Both the position numbers and the translations under genes were made by a program. Shown here in pieces: positions 53,138 to 64,000 of a DNA stretch of 64,000 nt; position 1 is the stretch's first letter, and every line of letters starts with the position of its first letter. Origin of the DNA: Tilletiopsis washingtonensis (lineage: Eukaryota; Basidiomycota; Exobasidiomycetes; Entylomatales). The stretch is taken from positions 233,442 to 297,441 of the forward strand of contig NW_020312012.1 in assembly GCF_003144115.1 (NCBI RefSeq), in the 5' to 3' direction. Below the pieces are notes generated by a model that did no database searches, had not been told where the DNA came from, and saw nothing but the letters and a program-made list of their open reading frames with translations.

Positions 53138-54736
53138 ATGGACTCGCTCACAAATCTGCGCGACTCGCTCGACTCGTCCAGCCGCCAGGCGGCCGGCGGC
53201 GCCAAGCGCGACGAGGTGCAGCTGAACGCAGACTTCAAGGGTGAGCAATGATGGTGCTCCTGCTCTGGCTGGCGGCTGGTCGAGCCGAGACGAGCAGTCG
53301 TGGACATCGCCTACCATGGCCATGCATAGCTGTCCGGCTCGGTCGTGTCGCTCGCGACCAGCAGCGCTGCCAGACTAGACGAGGCGACCTCAGCTGACCA
53401 TGCCTCTCCAGCTGCTGCGCTTCAGTTGACCACACTCTACCGCACCTCGCTCTCCACTGCCACTCGCGCCTACTCGCGAGGCTACACGGCTGCGCTCGCT
53501 GACTTGCTCGATGTTGTGGCGCTGCGCTCGCGCGGCAGCGGCAGCGGCGGCCGGGCCGAGGCCATGATGGAGGATGAGGGTGTGACCTCATCAAGCAGCA
53601 CCGCGACGGACTTTGCGTGGCTGGAGCGCTACCTGCGCGGCCGCATGGAGGCCATGCGTGGCGAAGGCGAGGATGAGGAGATCGACGAGGCCGAGACTCA
53701 GCGTACGCGGGAGGCAAGCGTCGGCTCGACGGCATCTGGCACGCCGCGGCCACCGCCTCGCACTGCGCGCTCCTCGTCACATGTGCAGCAGCGCGCCGCT
53801 CCGCCGGTGTCGCAGCCGCAGCCGCGCTCCATCAGTGCCGGCTCGAGCTCAACGGCACGTCGCTCGCCGCCGGCTGCAGCGACTGGCCGCCCGGCCGCGC
53901 CGCCGCGAGCGTTCGCTGCGCCCTCTGCGCCGCCATCTGCCGTCCGCACACGCAGCGCAGGTGGCCGCTCCGAGCCTGTCAGCGAAGCGGCCCCATCATC
54001 CGGCGAGCGGCATCGCGTCACATTTTCGGTCGACAGCAACACATCCACGGACCAAGGTCCAGGCACGCCGGAGACACCTCTTGTCGGTCCGACCAGCAAT
54101 GCCGCCGTCCCGACTCTCACCTCGCCATTCACCTTCACCTCGCCTTCTACGTATGCCCAGCACGCCGGCTCGTCGAACAGTCCCGTCTTTGGCGTGACCG
54201 AGGCGCAGTCGCATGCTGCCGCCTCTGCGCTCAAGCGCCGCCTCGTCTCCGGCGGCGGCCGTGGCTCGGCCGGCCACAGCAGCTCGGCGCCAATCTCCTC
54301 GGCCAGCCTGGGCCACTTCGCGTCGCCGAGCACGCCTGGCGGCCGCGCTGCCCGCAAGGCGGCTGCCGCTGCCGCACGTGGCTCAGGGACGCTCGACCTC
54401 GGTGGCGTCGGCGCCGGTGGCCGCAGCAGCAGCGGAGCCGGCTTCGAGGGCCACGCGCTCAGCCCGGTTGGCGAAGAGGCGCCGGCGTCCTTCCGGCGCC
54501 TGCGCAGCCACAGTCCCGCCGACGCGCGGACGGTGCGTGGCCTCCGCAGCGGCGCCGAAGCACACGCCTCTGGCCGCACCGTCGACGCCTCGTCCGAGCA
54601 GATGGACGAGAGCGACGAGCAGCGCGAGGAGAAGCCGGGCGGCCGCCGTGGTGGCGCCCTGCTCGGCTCGGACAGCGGCCGCGGCAAGCGGCGTCGGCGA
54701 GAGGGCAGCGCGACGAATGCACCGGGCGATGCCTGA
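53138..54736 (+). CDS. Conserved fungal protein with HAPSTR1-like N-terminal helices
   Basis: Two exons, join(53138..53240,53412..54736), encode 475 residues. The N-terminal ~70 residues form the only ordered-looking part: MDSLTNLRDSLDSSSR, then at the splice junction ADFKAAALQLTTLYRTSLST and RAYSRGYTAALADLLDVV. This resembles the family that includes animal HAPSTR1 (C16orf72), where an F-x-x-A-A-x-x-x-T-x-L-Y helix is followed by a G-Y helix. HAPSTR1 works with the HECT ligase HUWE1 in stress responses; whether the fungal protein does so is unknown. The remainder is Ser/Ala/Pro-rich with one small motif ERHRVTFSVD and ends with a basic cluster RGKRRRREG, a probable nuclear signal. Gene is secure; the family link is tentative. 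Confidence 0.8.
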
Positions 54737-55099
54737 AGTGCCCGCCTCTCCGTCTCCGAGCACCGACCGTCGAAGCTTCCGGCATCCATCGTCACCTACG
54801 TCTCTACATCAACGTCATCCCTTTCGCCCGGCGCGTCAACACATCCATCATACACTCCAGCCCCCGCGCAGGCGGCCGGGCACCTCATCAGCCTCGTGTA
54901 GAAGAACAGCGACGATCAGTGAATGGATTGTCAAGCAGAGCCGGCGGCGTGCGGCGTGAGTGTGGGAGCAAGATGCAGCGTGCTTCTGATGGTCTAGTGG
55001 TACAGTCCGAGAGCGGAGCATGATGCGGCAGAGCAGCACGCGAAGGAGGATGGGAAAGGGGTGAGCGGCTGCACGGCAACATGTGCGGCTGCGATCCGG
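54737..55099. other. Convergent intergenic region
   Basis: 363 nt between the HAPSTR1-like stop and the D-amino-acid oxidase stop; presumably 3' UTRs. tggtctagtggta (54990-55002) resembles a tRNA A box, but no matching B box or clover-leaf follows (see rejected items). Confidence 0.5.
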
Positions 55100-56584
55100 C
55101 TAGAGACGCGGCGACTGCGGAGCGAGCTCCTCGACTGGGCTGTGGCGGGCGCTGCGCCGTTGCTCCAGGATCTCGGCCACAAGCTCGGCGACGTGCTCGG
55201 CCTGACAGATGATAAGGGTCAGCAAGGTGCAACAGAGTTGGACGCCGCGAGCGTCTCACCTGGCCCCATGACTGCTGGTAGCCCGCTGGCCCGGCACCGT
55301 AGCAGTGCACCACGTCGACGCCATTCGCCAGGCGGTCAGGCTCGAGGCGCGTGCCCCCGAGCCGCACCGGGCGCAGGCCGACATTGACACTGATCACCTC
55401 GCACTCGGCCAGTGCCGGACACAGCCGAGCTAGTGGAGAAGAGGATCAGCATTCCGCGTGCCGCACTGAGTGCTGCATCCGACTCACTGCAGTCGGCGAG
55501 GATGCGGTCCGTGGTCGCCTCATTGATCACCGCCTCGTTAGCCCAGCCAGCCTCGAACGTGCCGCCGAGAATGACCTGGCCGCTGCCCGCGCGAGGGATG
55601 ATGTAGGTCGGCTGCGACTTGGCCGCCTCCTCCATAAGCTCGCTGTTCGGCGGCAGAGATGCGTGCGATGGTCGTGACGTGGACAGGCCGGCTGGGTCGA
55701 TGTAGCATACCCGCACGTCTGGCGCCCGCACGAGCACCGTCTGACCACGCGCCGGCACGACCTTCTCGTCGAGCACATCCGCCAGCCACCGACTGCCCAG
55801 CGCCGAGGCGTTCACGATGAGCTTGGCGTGCGGCACCACTTCCAGCGCTGCACCGAGCGAGTCGAGCGTCTCGACGCGGTGGAAGGTCGCTGGAGGACCC
55901 ATCTCTCCGTCTGAGGCCGGCGCCGCCAGCTCGTTGGCGAGGTACAGCAGGTACGACGGCACGTCGAGCACCCAGGAGTAAAAGTACAGCCCAGGCGACG
56001 CTGCGCCGGGCTTTGGCGGAGGCAGCAGCCCGAACTTCTCCACCACTGTACGGCCGTGTCAGGCTGCATCAGAGATGTGCCGGCACCGCACTCACTGTCC
56101 TTCCACCACGGCTGGTTCGCCGCCAGATAGGCGGAGTAGAGCTCGAACGGGATCTTCTGCTCAGAGCGTGTGCTCAGCGCTGCATGCTGCGGCAGCGCCA
56201 CATCGAGTGCTCACCTGCACAAGGTCTGGGTGTCTCCGACTGATGCCTGCGAGCCGCTTCCAGGTCGTGCCTGTCCGCAGCGCGGCGCGTGTCAGCGCCG
56301 GAAGCGCCCCTCAGCGGCTCGGAGTACGCGCGGCACGGCAGGGGCCACTCACGCTCCCAGCGCTGCTGCAGCAGGTCGTCGTCGGCGGCGTACGAGACGC
56401 AGTTGGCGCCGGCCCAGGGCGAGGCAAACTGCGTCGAGGCTGCGTCGTGCGGCATGTCGCGCGCCACGACGTGCACCGCGTGCCCGTGGGCGCGCAGCTC
56501 GAGCGCCGCCGTGAGGCCGATGACGCCGGCGCCCACGACGACGATGCTCGCCGCCGCCGGCTCGCCCGTCATGATGCGGCCCAT
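55100..56584 (-). CDS. D-amino-acid oxidase, putative peroxisomal
   Basis: Six exons, complement(join(55100..55201,55260..55429,55488..56045,56096..56156,56215..56270,56353..56584)), encode 392 residues. DAAO is an FAD enzyme that deaminates D-amino acids to 2-oxo acids, ammonia and hydrogen peroxide. The N-terminal FAD fold is VVVGAGVIGLTAALEL (GxGxxG, residues 18-23) with the ASPWAGAN motif next; YFYSWVLDVPSYLLYLA, LIVNASALGSRWL, PTYIIPRAGSGQVILGGTFE and VISVNVGLRPVRLGGTRLE are family hallmarks, the last with the substrate-binding Arg region. HCYGAGPAGYQQSWG closes the fold. The C-terminus is PRL, a plausible PTS1 peroxisomal tag (P-R-L), fitting a peroxide-producing enzyme. Start: ATG 56584; a second ATG at 56572 would give a shorter start. 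Lets the fungus use D-amino acids as a nitrogen source. Confidence 0.94.
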
Positions 56585-58114
56585 GTTGCTGCGCCTGCGC
56601 GGGCGGGAGTGCGTCGTGCGGCGCTTGCCCCGCTGCTGCTGCTGTGCGCGCGAGTGCGGGATGGGAAGAGTAGCACGCGAGCGGCGGCGGCGGCGGCGGC
56701 GGCGGCAGTGCACACGAGCGGGCTGTGTGCGCTGCGAGAGCGAGGCGGCGCGGTGCGGCGGTGCAGGGGTGCGAGCGGCGGGGTGTGGTGGGTGCGAAGG
56801 AGGCGGCAGCGGCGCCAGAAGCAGCGTCCAGCGTGCGGCGCCGCCGTGGCCATCGGCGGGCGGTACGAAGAGTTGGCCGCGGCCATTGGGCCTCAGCGGC
56901 AGGTGCAGCGTGGGACACGGACACGGGTGCGGAGCGTGACGGCAGCATGCAGGCGGCAGCCCTCCGCGAGCGAAGGCGGGCACGCAGCCGCAGGCAGCAC
57001 CACAGCACCGCACGCGACGACCGCCGCCGAGCCGCCGCCCTCACCCATCACGCAGCTCCCCGCAGCCAAGCCGTGCCGCGCCGGCGCGGCGCCGAGGCGG
57101 CACGACGACACGGACCTTGGCCCGACGGCCCGGCCGGCACACCGCACCGCTCCTCCGGCGGGGCGCCCGCGGCTCGGCATCCTGCCGCTGCCGCACCTGC
57201 CAGCCGGCGAGCTTCGCGCCCTGTCGCGAGCGTCCTCTCGCAGCAGACACGCCGCCCACGAAGCAGCTGCTGGCCGCGATAAGGCGCTCTGTCGAGCTGA
57301 CTCGCAGACGGGCTCCTGACTCGCCTGCGCGCTGCGAGAGAGGAGCAGCAGCCAAGGCACGGCGAGCGGCGCGCCAGAGGCGCTCTCCCACGGCCGCACC
57401 TCTGCGGCCAGCAGAGGCGTCAGGAGCCGCGTGGCGGCCCTGTGAATCGAAGTGCGCTGCCAGAGAGGCGCTCGCTGCGCCCTGAAAGGTGCGAGGCTTG
57501 CACAGCTCCGCACGCCGAGGTGCTCTGCGGGGGCGGCAATCTCACTCGTCTTTGGCCGCCGGCCAAGCGCAGAAGCAGCATGCAGCATCGCAGAAGCCGA
57601 CTTGAGAGCGCTCTGCAGGCAGGCCGAGTCGGCGCCGAGCCGTGCGCGAGCGGAGCCGCAGCATGCAGCAGCGGCAGCGGCACCGGCGCGCGGTCCGGCG
57701 CACGCTGACGGAGAGAGCAGCAGCCAGCCCCAGAGCAGCGCAGGAGCGCGGCAGCGCTTCATCCTCGAAGCGTCGGTGCATTCTGCTCCTTCGGACGCCG
57801 CGCTTCCTCACACATGCGGAGGGGTGCAGAAGAAGCATCGCTCCTTTCCATCAGCTCATATCGGGCACGCGTGAGAGCAATCAGCTGCGCCCTGCGCAGA
57901 GTGCGTGCCTGCTGCGGCCAATAAGCACCCCTGGCGGAAATGGCACCATCGACAGATCGTGGCTGAGGAACAGAGCTTCGTGAGATGCTATTCCTGTCCA
58001 ACTCAAGCGCGGCACAGCCGCACTCTGCAAGTGCGCGCGCACGAAGCATCGAGGCCACCATGAGGTTATCGAGGCAGCAACCGCGCGGGTATGGAAGAAA
58101 GAGCACAGAGGGCC
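56585..58114. other. 1.5 kb gene-free region
   Basis: Promoter side of the D-amino-acid oxidase gene plus the 3' end of the zinc-cluster regulator. A pure gcggcggcggcggcggcggc run lies at about 56680-56706. Frames are compositional; no RNA gene is seen. Confidence 0.4.
56680..56706. repeat. GGC triplet microsatellite
   Basis: About nine ggc/cgg units upstream of the D-amino-acid oxidase gene, within its likely promoter or leader. Confidence 0.75.
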
Positions 58115-61100
58115 TCATGCATTGCCGCCGGGCCACATCGAGCTCTGCATCACGTTGCTGCCCGGCCCGCCGAGGCCGAGCTGCATCCAGTCGTCGGCAA
58201 GCATGAGCGCCGGGCCCGCACTGGCGCCGAGCGAGGCATACGCATCGGCGCCGCCCGAGGCGTCCATGATCTCGCCGCCCTGCAGGCCGAAGAAGGCGTC
58301 GCCGGGCGTGGAGGTCGGGAAGATGTGCGGCGCATTGAAGGCGTGCTGGCCCGACGCGGCGCCGAAGGGCTGCTGCTGCTGCTGGTGATGCTGGTGCTGC
58401 GGGTGCTGCTGCTGTCGCTGCTGCGCTTGCACGGCGTGCTGGTGCTGGGAGTGCGGGGTATGCTGTGCGTGCTGCGCGTGCTGGCCCTGCTGGCCGCCCT
58501 GCAGCGAGGCGTGGAAGGCGTCGCCGCTCATGCCGCCCAGCGCGGCCAGCGTGGCGGCCGTCTCGTCGTAGAACTGGCCGCCGCCAAGCGACTGCAGCGC
58601 ATCGGCCGGGATGCCCTGCAGATCCGCACTCGTGGCCATCGGCACCGTCGGCTGCGGCGGCGTCGTCGAGATGAGGCTCGTCATGCGCGGGAAGTTGGGT
58701 ATGCGCAGCTCGAGCTGCGGCACTGTGTCCGGCGCTGCAGTCAGCGCGGCGCAGCGTGAGCGCTCGAGGCGACTTACAGATGGCCAGCGCTCGAGTCAGA
58801 GCCAGCTCGCCAAGGTCCCACTGGTGCTTGCGACGGGCCGCGCTCTGCAGGCACGTCAGTGAACACTCGCGCGATGTCGCGAGGAGAAGCACGCACCAGC
58901 AGGATCAGGAAGCGCCGCAGCGCATCGATCGAGTGGCCCAGCTGGTCCTTCTGGCCAGCCCGACTGAAGCCCAGAGCAAGGCGTGCCAGAAGTGAGAGAC
59001 ACGACGCAAGATGGTGCGATCCGTCTGTGGAAGCTGTATCAGCGCCGCTCGAGCATGGGTCGCCACGGCGCGCTCACAGTGCAAGAAGAACGAGTCGACA
59101 ATCTCCGCATCTGTCAGGCTCTCGAGCCAGTCGACGACCATCTCGGTGGCGCGCTGCGCGGTCTTGTGCGCGGGCATCACGCGCGCCTCGTCGTAGGTCT
59201 CTGTCGCCGTCACCGCGTCCAGCGCCGTGCGACAGAGCAGCAGCACGATGCCAAAGTACGACAGCTGCAGACTCCCTGTCGGCGAGTGCGGTCAGCGACG
59301 CGGAGCCAGTTGCATGCGCTTCGGCACTCACTTGTGCCCGGAATCGTCTCGGTCTGCGGCGTGCCCTTGCCTGCAAAGACTGCGTGCAAGGTACTCGGCA
59401 GCGACGCTCGCCAGTCGTCCAGGTCGCCAAGGTATGCGCGCACGCGCTGCGCCACAATCAGGCCGTCGTCGCGCCGGCAGTGCACAGCGTGGAACTCGGT
59501 GAGGATGCCGTCGAGCAGCTGTGTGAGACCCGCAAGCGCGGCAAAAGTGTCGCCCGGCGTGTGTTCTTCCAGCAAGGACCGTGACTTGCCGGCATCGGCA
59601 CGGCGCAGACTTATAAACTCCTCGTCGGCAAGATGCTCGCGGCACGGCGACAGGCCGCTCCGCTTGGGCAGCGGCACGCTGTGATCCTTCTTGTGGATCA
59701 CGCTCGGGCGGCCCCAGCACAGCGAGGACCTGTGTAAGTGTCAGCAGGGAGCGTCTGGCCAGACGAGCGCGCGACAGACTGACCACTTGTCGTGGATCAC
59801 GATTGCCCACCACAGGCGTATCCGCACGTCGCGCTCCTCTCGCGGCAGCGTCCAGCTCGTCGGATCCAGGTGCATGCCCAGCATGTGCGCCACTGCGAGC
59901 ATCTGCATAAGACTCATCATGTTGCCGCTCGTGTTGATGCTCGGGCGCCCGGTGAGGTCCGTGCATGCCACTTGCAGCGTAGTCAAGGACGAGACGTCGA
60001 ACTGCTCGATGAGCGAGTGCAGATTGGACCCCCACGCGCTCTTCGTCAAGTGCCGCACCGAGCGGTCGTAGATGAGCGGCGTGGCCAGCACAGCGTTGGC
60101 GAGTACCGGCGGCAGTGGCAGCGCGGGCTCCGTGTCGGTAACGCTGCTCTTCGGCGGGCGGCTCTGCAGATCCGCCGCTATCTGCCTGAACTTCTGCCGC
60201 TGCGAAGTGGTGAGCAGCGGGAAGGCTGCCGCGTCACGCTCCGAGTAGAGCGACATGAGCGGGCCGAGCTTGTCGCCGATGTTTGCGCGCAGCTTGGCCC
60301 AGCCCTCGGCACCGATCTCCTTCGTCTTGCGTCCGGGCGCTGTGCCGTAGGGCTGGCTGACCATGAAGGAGAAGAAGACCGGCTTGCGTGGGTCGCGCGT
60401 CACCTGCCGGACGTGGTACGAGGCGGGCACAGCATTGGTCGTGTGCTGCTGGCCGCCGTCGCCAATGCGCTGGGATGTGGGCACAATGCGCGCGACCTGA
60501 GGCGAGGCATTGCCGTCGGGCGAGGCGGCCTGCTCGAGCAGCACAGGGTCCTCAGATGAGCTGGAGCCCAAGACGAAGGGCGTCATGCCGCTCTCTGCTG
60601 AGGTCTCCTTGTGAGGCTTGACGCGGACGCGTGAGCATACGCAACAAGCGACCGTGGAGCTAGACTCACAGAGCCACTCAAGACCTCGTCCGCCTCGGTC
60701 ACCGACGCGTGGTCAGAGGAGGCATCGTCGCCCTGCACCATCTTGACGAAAAGCCCGTGCAGATCATCCATGGCTGCAGATCTGCGCCCATTGTCGCGCG
60801 AGCGAGCCTCCGCTTTGACATCGCTCGGTCGCTCCTGGACGTCCAGTCGAGGAAGAACAGGCTGTCTGCTCTGCGCGGGCTGTTGCACCTGCTGCGGCTG
60901 CTGCGTCTGTTGTGCCTGCTGTGTATGCTGCGTCTGCTGAGCCTGTTGCGCCTGTAGCTGCGCCTGACGCGCCTGTTGCCGCTGCTGCAACAGCACATGC
61001 GGACTCGAGCTCCCGCGCAGATCTGGCGGCAGCAGCGAGCGCGAGTCCGGCGGCGAGGGGGCGCTCCAGCCCGCCTGCGCGCCGTTGCCATGCTGCTGTG

Positions 61101-61995
61101 ACATCGACTCGTGCGATGTGGACGCGCTGAGCGGATACGGCTGAAAGCGCTGATTCGTGCTCTGTCGCCGGTGGTGCGTCTGCATCACGCTTGCCGAGTG
61201 ATAGTCGCTGTGGTTGAACGGGGTAGCATGCCCCTGGTATGGCGACTGGTGCGGCATCGGCATCTGGCTCGGGCCCGAGGACTGCCGCATTCTGTCGAAA
61301 GGTTGTGGCGCAGCAGGTGTGCTGCCTTCCTCCTGCCGATTTGGCCGGCTGCGAGGCGTTGGGCTCATCTCGAAGCTGTGCGCGAGCGTGTCAGTTGTGC
61401 GCGGGCGTCTTGCCGAGCGATTCACTCACGTGCAGGGCCGTCCGCTGAGCTGGCAGGCTTGACACTTCTTTCCAGCCTCCTCGATCACCTGGCGATCGAT
61501 GTGAGCATCTCTGCTAGAGGTTACTCCCTGTCCAGACTCACACAGCGGCCTAGCAGCGTCAAGACAGGGCGATTCCGGATCGTCAACAGGCGGCTCTCGC
61601 GCCGGCTGTCAGCATGCACTCACCCTTGCGCCTACGACACAGATCGCATCTTATCGTCCAGACAGGCCGTCAGTCCGTACTCATCTGCCAGCTTCCGCAG
61701 GTCAGACTCACGGACGCTCCTTGCGACTTCGATACGGCCGGGCATAGTCCTGTCCCTGCGCTGCGCCGCCGCCGTCGCCGCCGCTGGCGTCGCCCGAGCT
61801 CGAGCCCGGCGAGCCGGCCTGCGGCGACTGGGGCGACATGGGCTGCTCGCGCTTCAGGTGCGCCGGAAAGTGTCGGACTGAGGAGGCAGACGACGGGCTG
61901 GCGGGCGGCTGTGCGAAGTGCTGCGGCGGCGAGAAGACGAAGCGGCGGGCGGCGCTGCCGTTGGCGAAGGGCGCCTGCTGCGTGGGCGGCAGCAT
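58115..61995 (-). CDS. Zn2Cys6 transcription factor with fungal-specific domain, 11 exons
   Basis: Model complement(join(58115..58722,58778..58844,58897..59024,59078..59275,59332..59729,59784..60607,60670..61375,61430..61488,61542..61549,61624..61649,61712..61995)), 1101 residues. The zinc cluster spans four exons, CDLC-RRRKGR-C-(8)-CQAC-(6)-C, followed by TFEMSPTPRSRPNR; that tail resembles the Dal81/TamA group of nitrogen regulators, a tentative link. A Gln-rich region (QQAQQTQHTQQAQQ and more) follows, then the fungal_trans/MHR domain with ARIVPTS, FQ-like helices, MLAVAHMLGMHLDPTSWTLP, RLWWAIVIHDKWSSLCWGRP and SVPLP. The C-terminus is Gln/Ala-rich with ADDWMQLGL. An 8-nt exon supplies the third cysteine. 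Two acceptors read AAG (before exons 2 and 6). Family firm; target genes unknown. Confidence 0.9.
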
Positions 61996-63760
61996 ACAGC
62001 AGCAGGCGTGCGCGGCCTAGCACAGCGGAGCGCAGTGGTGCGGCTGCCGGAGCGAGGACGGGTTCGAGGTGGACGAGGTGGATGCGGCGGGAAGAGAGCG
62101 GGTAGCGCGGCAGCAAAGTGGAGAGAAGGCGGCGCCAAGCAAGTGCGGGCGGCGGCGGCTCCGGAGTCCGCGGCAGCTGTGCGGTGCGTGCCGGGTGCCT
62201 GACGACGTGCGTGCGGCTCCGGTGCGTACCGCCGCTTGCGCCGGCAGCAACTTATCGCTGGGAGCACGCCTGTTCGCGAGCAGCAGATGCTCGAGAGGGA
62301 GTCGTCGAGCAACGAAGGGGGGCCAGGCACAGGCGAAACGGGGGCCACAAGCGTGCAGCCAGCCACACGGATGCGGGCGGATAAACGGAGCGGCGAGGGC
62401 GCGCCGATGCTGCAGCCTCAGGGCGCGGAGGGCGAGGTGCGGGGCAGCGCGATGCGGGGCGGGCGGGTGCTGCCGGGAGGGGCTACTACTAGCTGGCGGC
62501 AGCGAGGATGGAGAGGAGATGGTGGTGCGAAGCAAGGCAGACTCGATGTAGAGGTGGATGCGTTGCCCCGTGGCGCAGCCGGCGGAGCACGAGGAGCGGG
62601 GCGCGCCGACGAGGCACGCCGAGCCACACCGACGCGCTGCCTTCTGCTGCTGCTGATGCGCTGCTTCGTCTCGGCTCCGAGCAGTCAAAGAGCTCTCCTC
62701 GACTCTTTGCACCTGTCCCTATCCGCACGATCATGACGACGTCTGCGCACCGCATGTCGCTGCCGCTGTGTGCCGGCTGCTGCCAGCCTTGGCCGCGAAG
62801 AGGCACTTGACTCCTGTAGGGGCCACTCAGCCTGCCGCACTGTGCCTTCTCTGCCGTCTCCTATGCTGCGGCAAGGCGAGGGAGCCAGCACCGCACCGCA
62901 GCAGAAAGAGAGGTGGTGATGCGATCTGCCTCTCAGAGCACCCACTTCTCGGTCACCGCAGATGCACGACCTTGTGAGGGCAGAAGCACCCCGGCAGCGC
63001 TCCCTCGCCCTGTCGGACTTCCCGGCTCAGGCACACGCATCGCGGCTCCGCCATCGTGAGACGCGCGCGGCCCAACCGCTCCCAAGCGCGCCGGAGAGCG
63101 AGCCACAGCCGCAGCAGCAGTGCAGATCTGCACCGAGCGGCTCGGTTGCGGCCGGTTGATAGCGCCCCGGACGGCGTCTTGAGCCGCCAATCGCCCGCTG
63201 ACGCTTCGCGGGTACGTCTTCGCTCGGGCATTCCATCGAGAGCGTCCAGCGCGAGGCAGCGGAGCATTTTGCCAGCTGCAGCGGCGATGGAAGCAGCGGC
63301 GTGCTGCGTGCGCATCAGCTGCCCTGCCGCGGATCAGGTGCGGAGGGCGGAGACGGCCAAGCCTGCATCTCTGGGCCATGCCGCGCGTAGTGACGTATGC
63401 GCTCTCTTGACACACGCGTGTGCTTGCGGGGGACGGAGCTGCTGCGCCCGCCGAAGCAGCAGCCCGCCATCACGATCAGCCGTCGGAAGCGAAGGTGTGG
63501 CACCGCCGACGATGTGGTGCGACTTTCGAGCATCGCAGGCTGCGCTTCACGCGGATATGGACGAGCTAGAGACGCCGAAGCCTGTCGTCAAGGAAGCAAC
63601 GTTCGTTCGCACGGCAGTCGCAGATGCGGGCAGGCACACGGCGCGGCAGGTCAGCGCATAGATGTAGCATTGCGTAGGTATCGGGCACTCGCAGCACGCA
63701 GGCCGGAGCGATCTCGGACGTCGGACACCGAGGTCAGGTATGGACTAGGGCCGGCTGCGC
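61996..63760. other. 1.8 kb gene-free region
   Basis: Promoter of the zinc-cluster regulator at the left and the 3' flank of a partial gene at the right. Frames lack motifs and the stretch is rich in gcagcg words. No RNA gene is recognised. Confidence 0.4.
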
Positions 63761-64000
63761 TCATGCGTCGAGGAAGACGCGGCTCAGCGGCCGATGCGAG
63801 GCTCGCAGCGTGTCCTGGCGGCGCAGGCTCTTGCGGCCGCTCAGCGTACCACCGGGCCCTGCGGCGTTGCTGAGCGCCTGCGCCATGCGCTCGCCACGGT
63901 CGCCGCGCACGCCGCTGCGCAGCTCCTTGATCGCCTCGTCCAGCTGGCCGCGCCCGCCGCGGTAGCTGCCGCGCTGCACGCCCGAGCTGGATGCGTCGCC
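63761..64000 (-). CDS. 3' end of an unidentified gene (partial)
   Basis: A frame open to the right edge ends with a stop at 63761; 79 residues are visible. Sequence such as RGGRGQLDEAIKELRSGVRG and SRPLS-like tail (ASHRPLSRVFLDA) is basic and gene-like in codon use, but too short to identify. The 5' part lies beyond base 64000. Confidence 0.55.
   Translation of the reverse strand, partial: GDASSSGVQRGSYRGGRGQLDEAIKELRSGVRGDRGERMAQALSNAAGPGGTLSGRKSLRRQDTLRASHRPLSRVFLDA

Noticed and set aside
54990-55002. tRNA A-box-like word tggtctagtggta
   Set aside because: No B box (GGTTCGANNCC) at a suitable distance and no clover-leaf pairing; likely chance.
1-64000. Transposons, LTR elements, CRISPR arrays, bacterial operons
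   Set aside because: No transposase, reverse transcriptase or integrase motifs, no paired terminal repeats and no regular spacer array were seen on either strand.

Overview
The window is nuclear DNA from a GC-rich fungus, most probably a basidiomycete and perhaps Ustilaginomycotina. The genus is an inference. Evidence: coding frames with mostly G or C at third positions; many 45-60 nt introns with GTGAGT, GTGCGT or GTACGT donors, a CTGAC/CTGAT branch site and a CAG/TAG acceptor; and fungal families such as a Git3-type receptor C-terminus, Zn2Cys6 factors, Tsc13, a Nxt3/G3BP-like protein and a yeast-type FAP7. I recognised no transposon, virus-like element, rRNA, tRNA or CRISPR array. Many long open frames in gene-free DNA are a by-product of base composition, not genes.

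Layout. 1-10.4 kb: C-terminal end of a Git3-like receptor (+), SEC24 (-), an alanine/serine-rich frame ending 24 nt before the SEC24 start (-), and a multi-pass membrane RING-H2 protein (+). 11-21.8 kb: a 911-residue disordered protein ending in an HSP20-like domain (-), 4.6 kb without a gene, a small secreted DPBB protein (-) and a polyserine protein (-). 22.2-34.5 kb: neutral ceramidase (+), TSC13 (-), 2.4 kb without a gene, a Zn2Cys6 factor (+) and aminopeptidase P (-). 35.5-42.4 kb: a START/SRPBCC-like protein (+), a WBP11-like splicing factor (+), a G3BP/Nxt3-like RNA-binding protein (-) and FAP7 (+). 42.5-47.7 kb: acyl-CoA synthetase and aldehyde dehydrogenase in tandem (-). 49-64 kb: a 698-residue unknown protein (-), an F-box-like protein (-), a HAPSTR1-like protein (+), D-amino-acid oxidase (-), an 11-exon Zn2Cys6 regulator (-) and the 3' end of one more gene (-).

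There is no obvious operon-like or secondary-metabolite cluster. Several genes share lipid or membrane themes (SEC24 in COPII export, ceramidase and Tsc13 in sphingolipid and very-long-chain fatty acid metabolism, acyl-CoA synthetase plus ALDH in fatty acid/aldehyde handling), but conserved housekeeping genes lie between them, so chance proximity is likely.

Exon models were made by eye from splice signals and family alignment and all keep the reading frame. The most noteworthy findings are microexons of 7, 8, 9 and 12 nt in two genes, one of which carries a zinc-ligand cysteine of a DNA-binding domain; a ceramidase with threonine at the expected nucleophilic serine; and a coding-quality frame packed directly upstream of SEC24.
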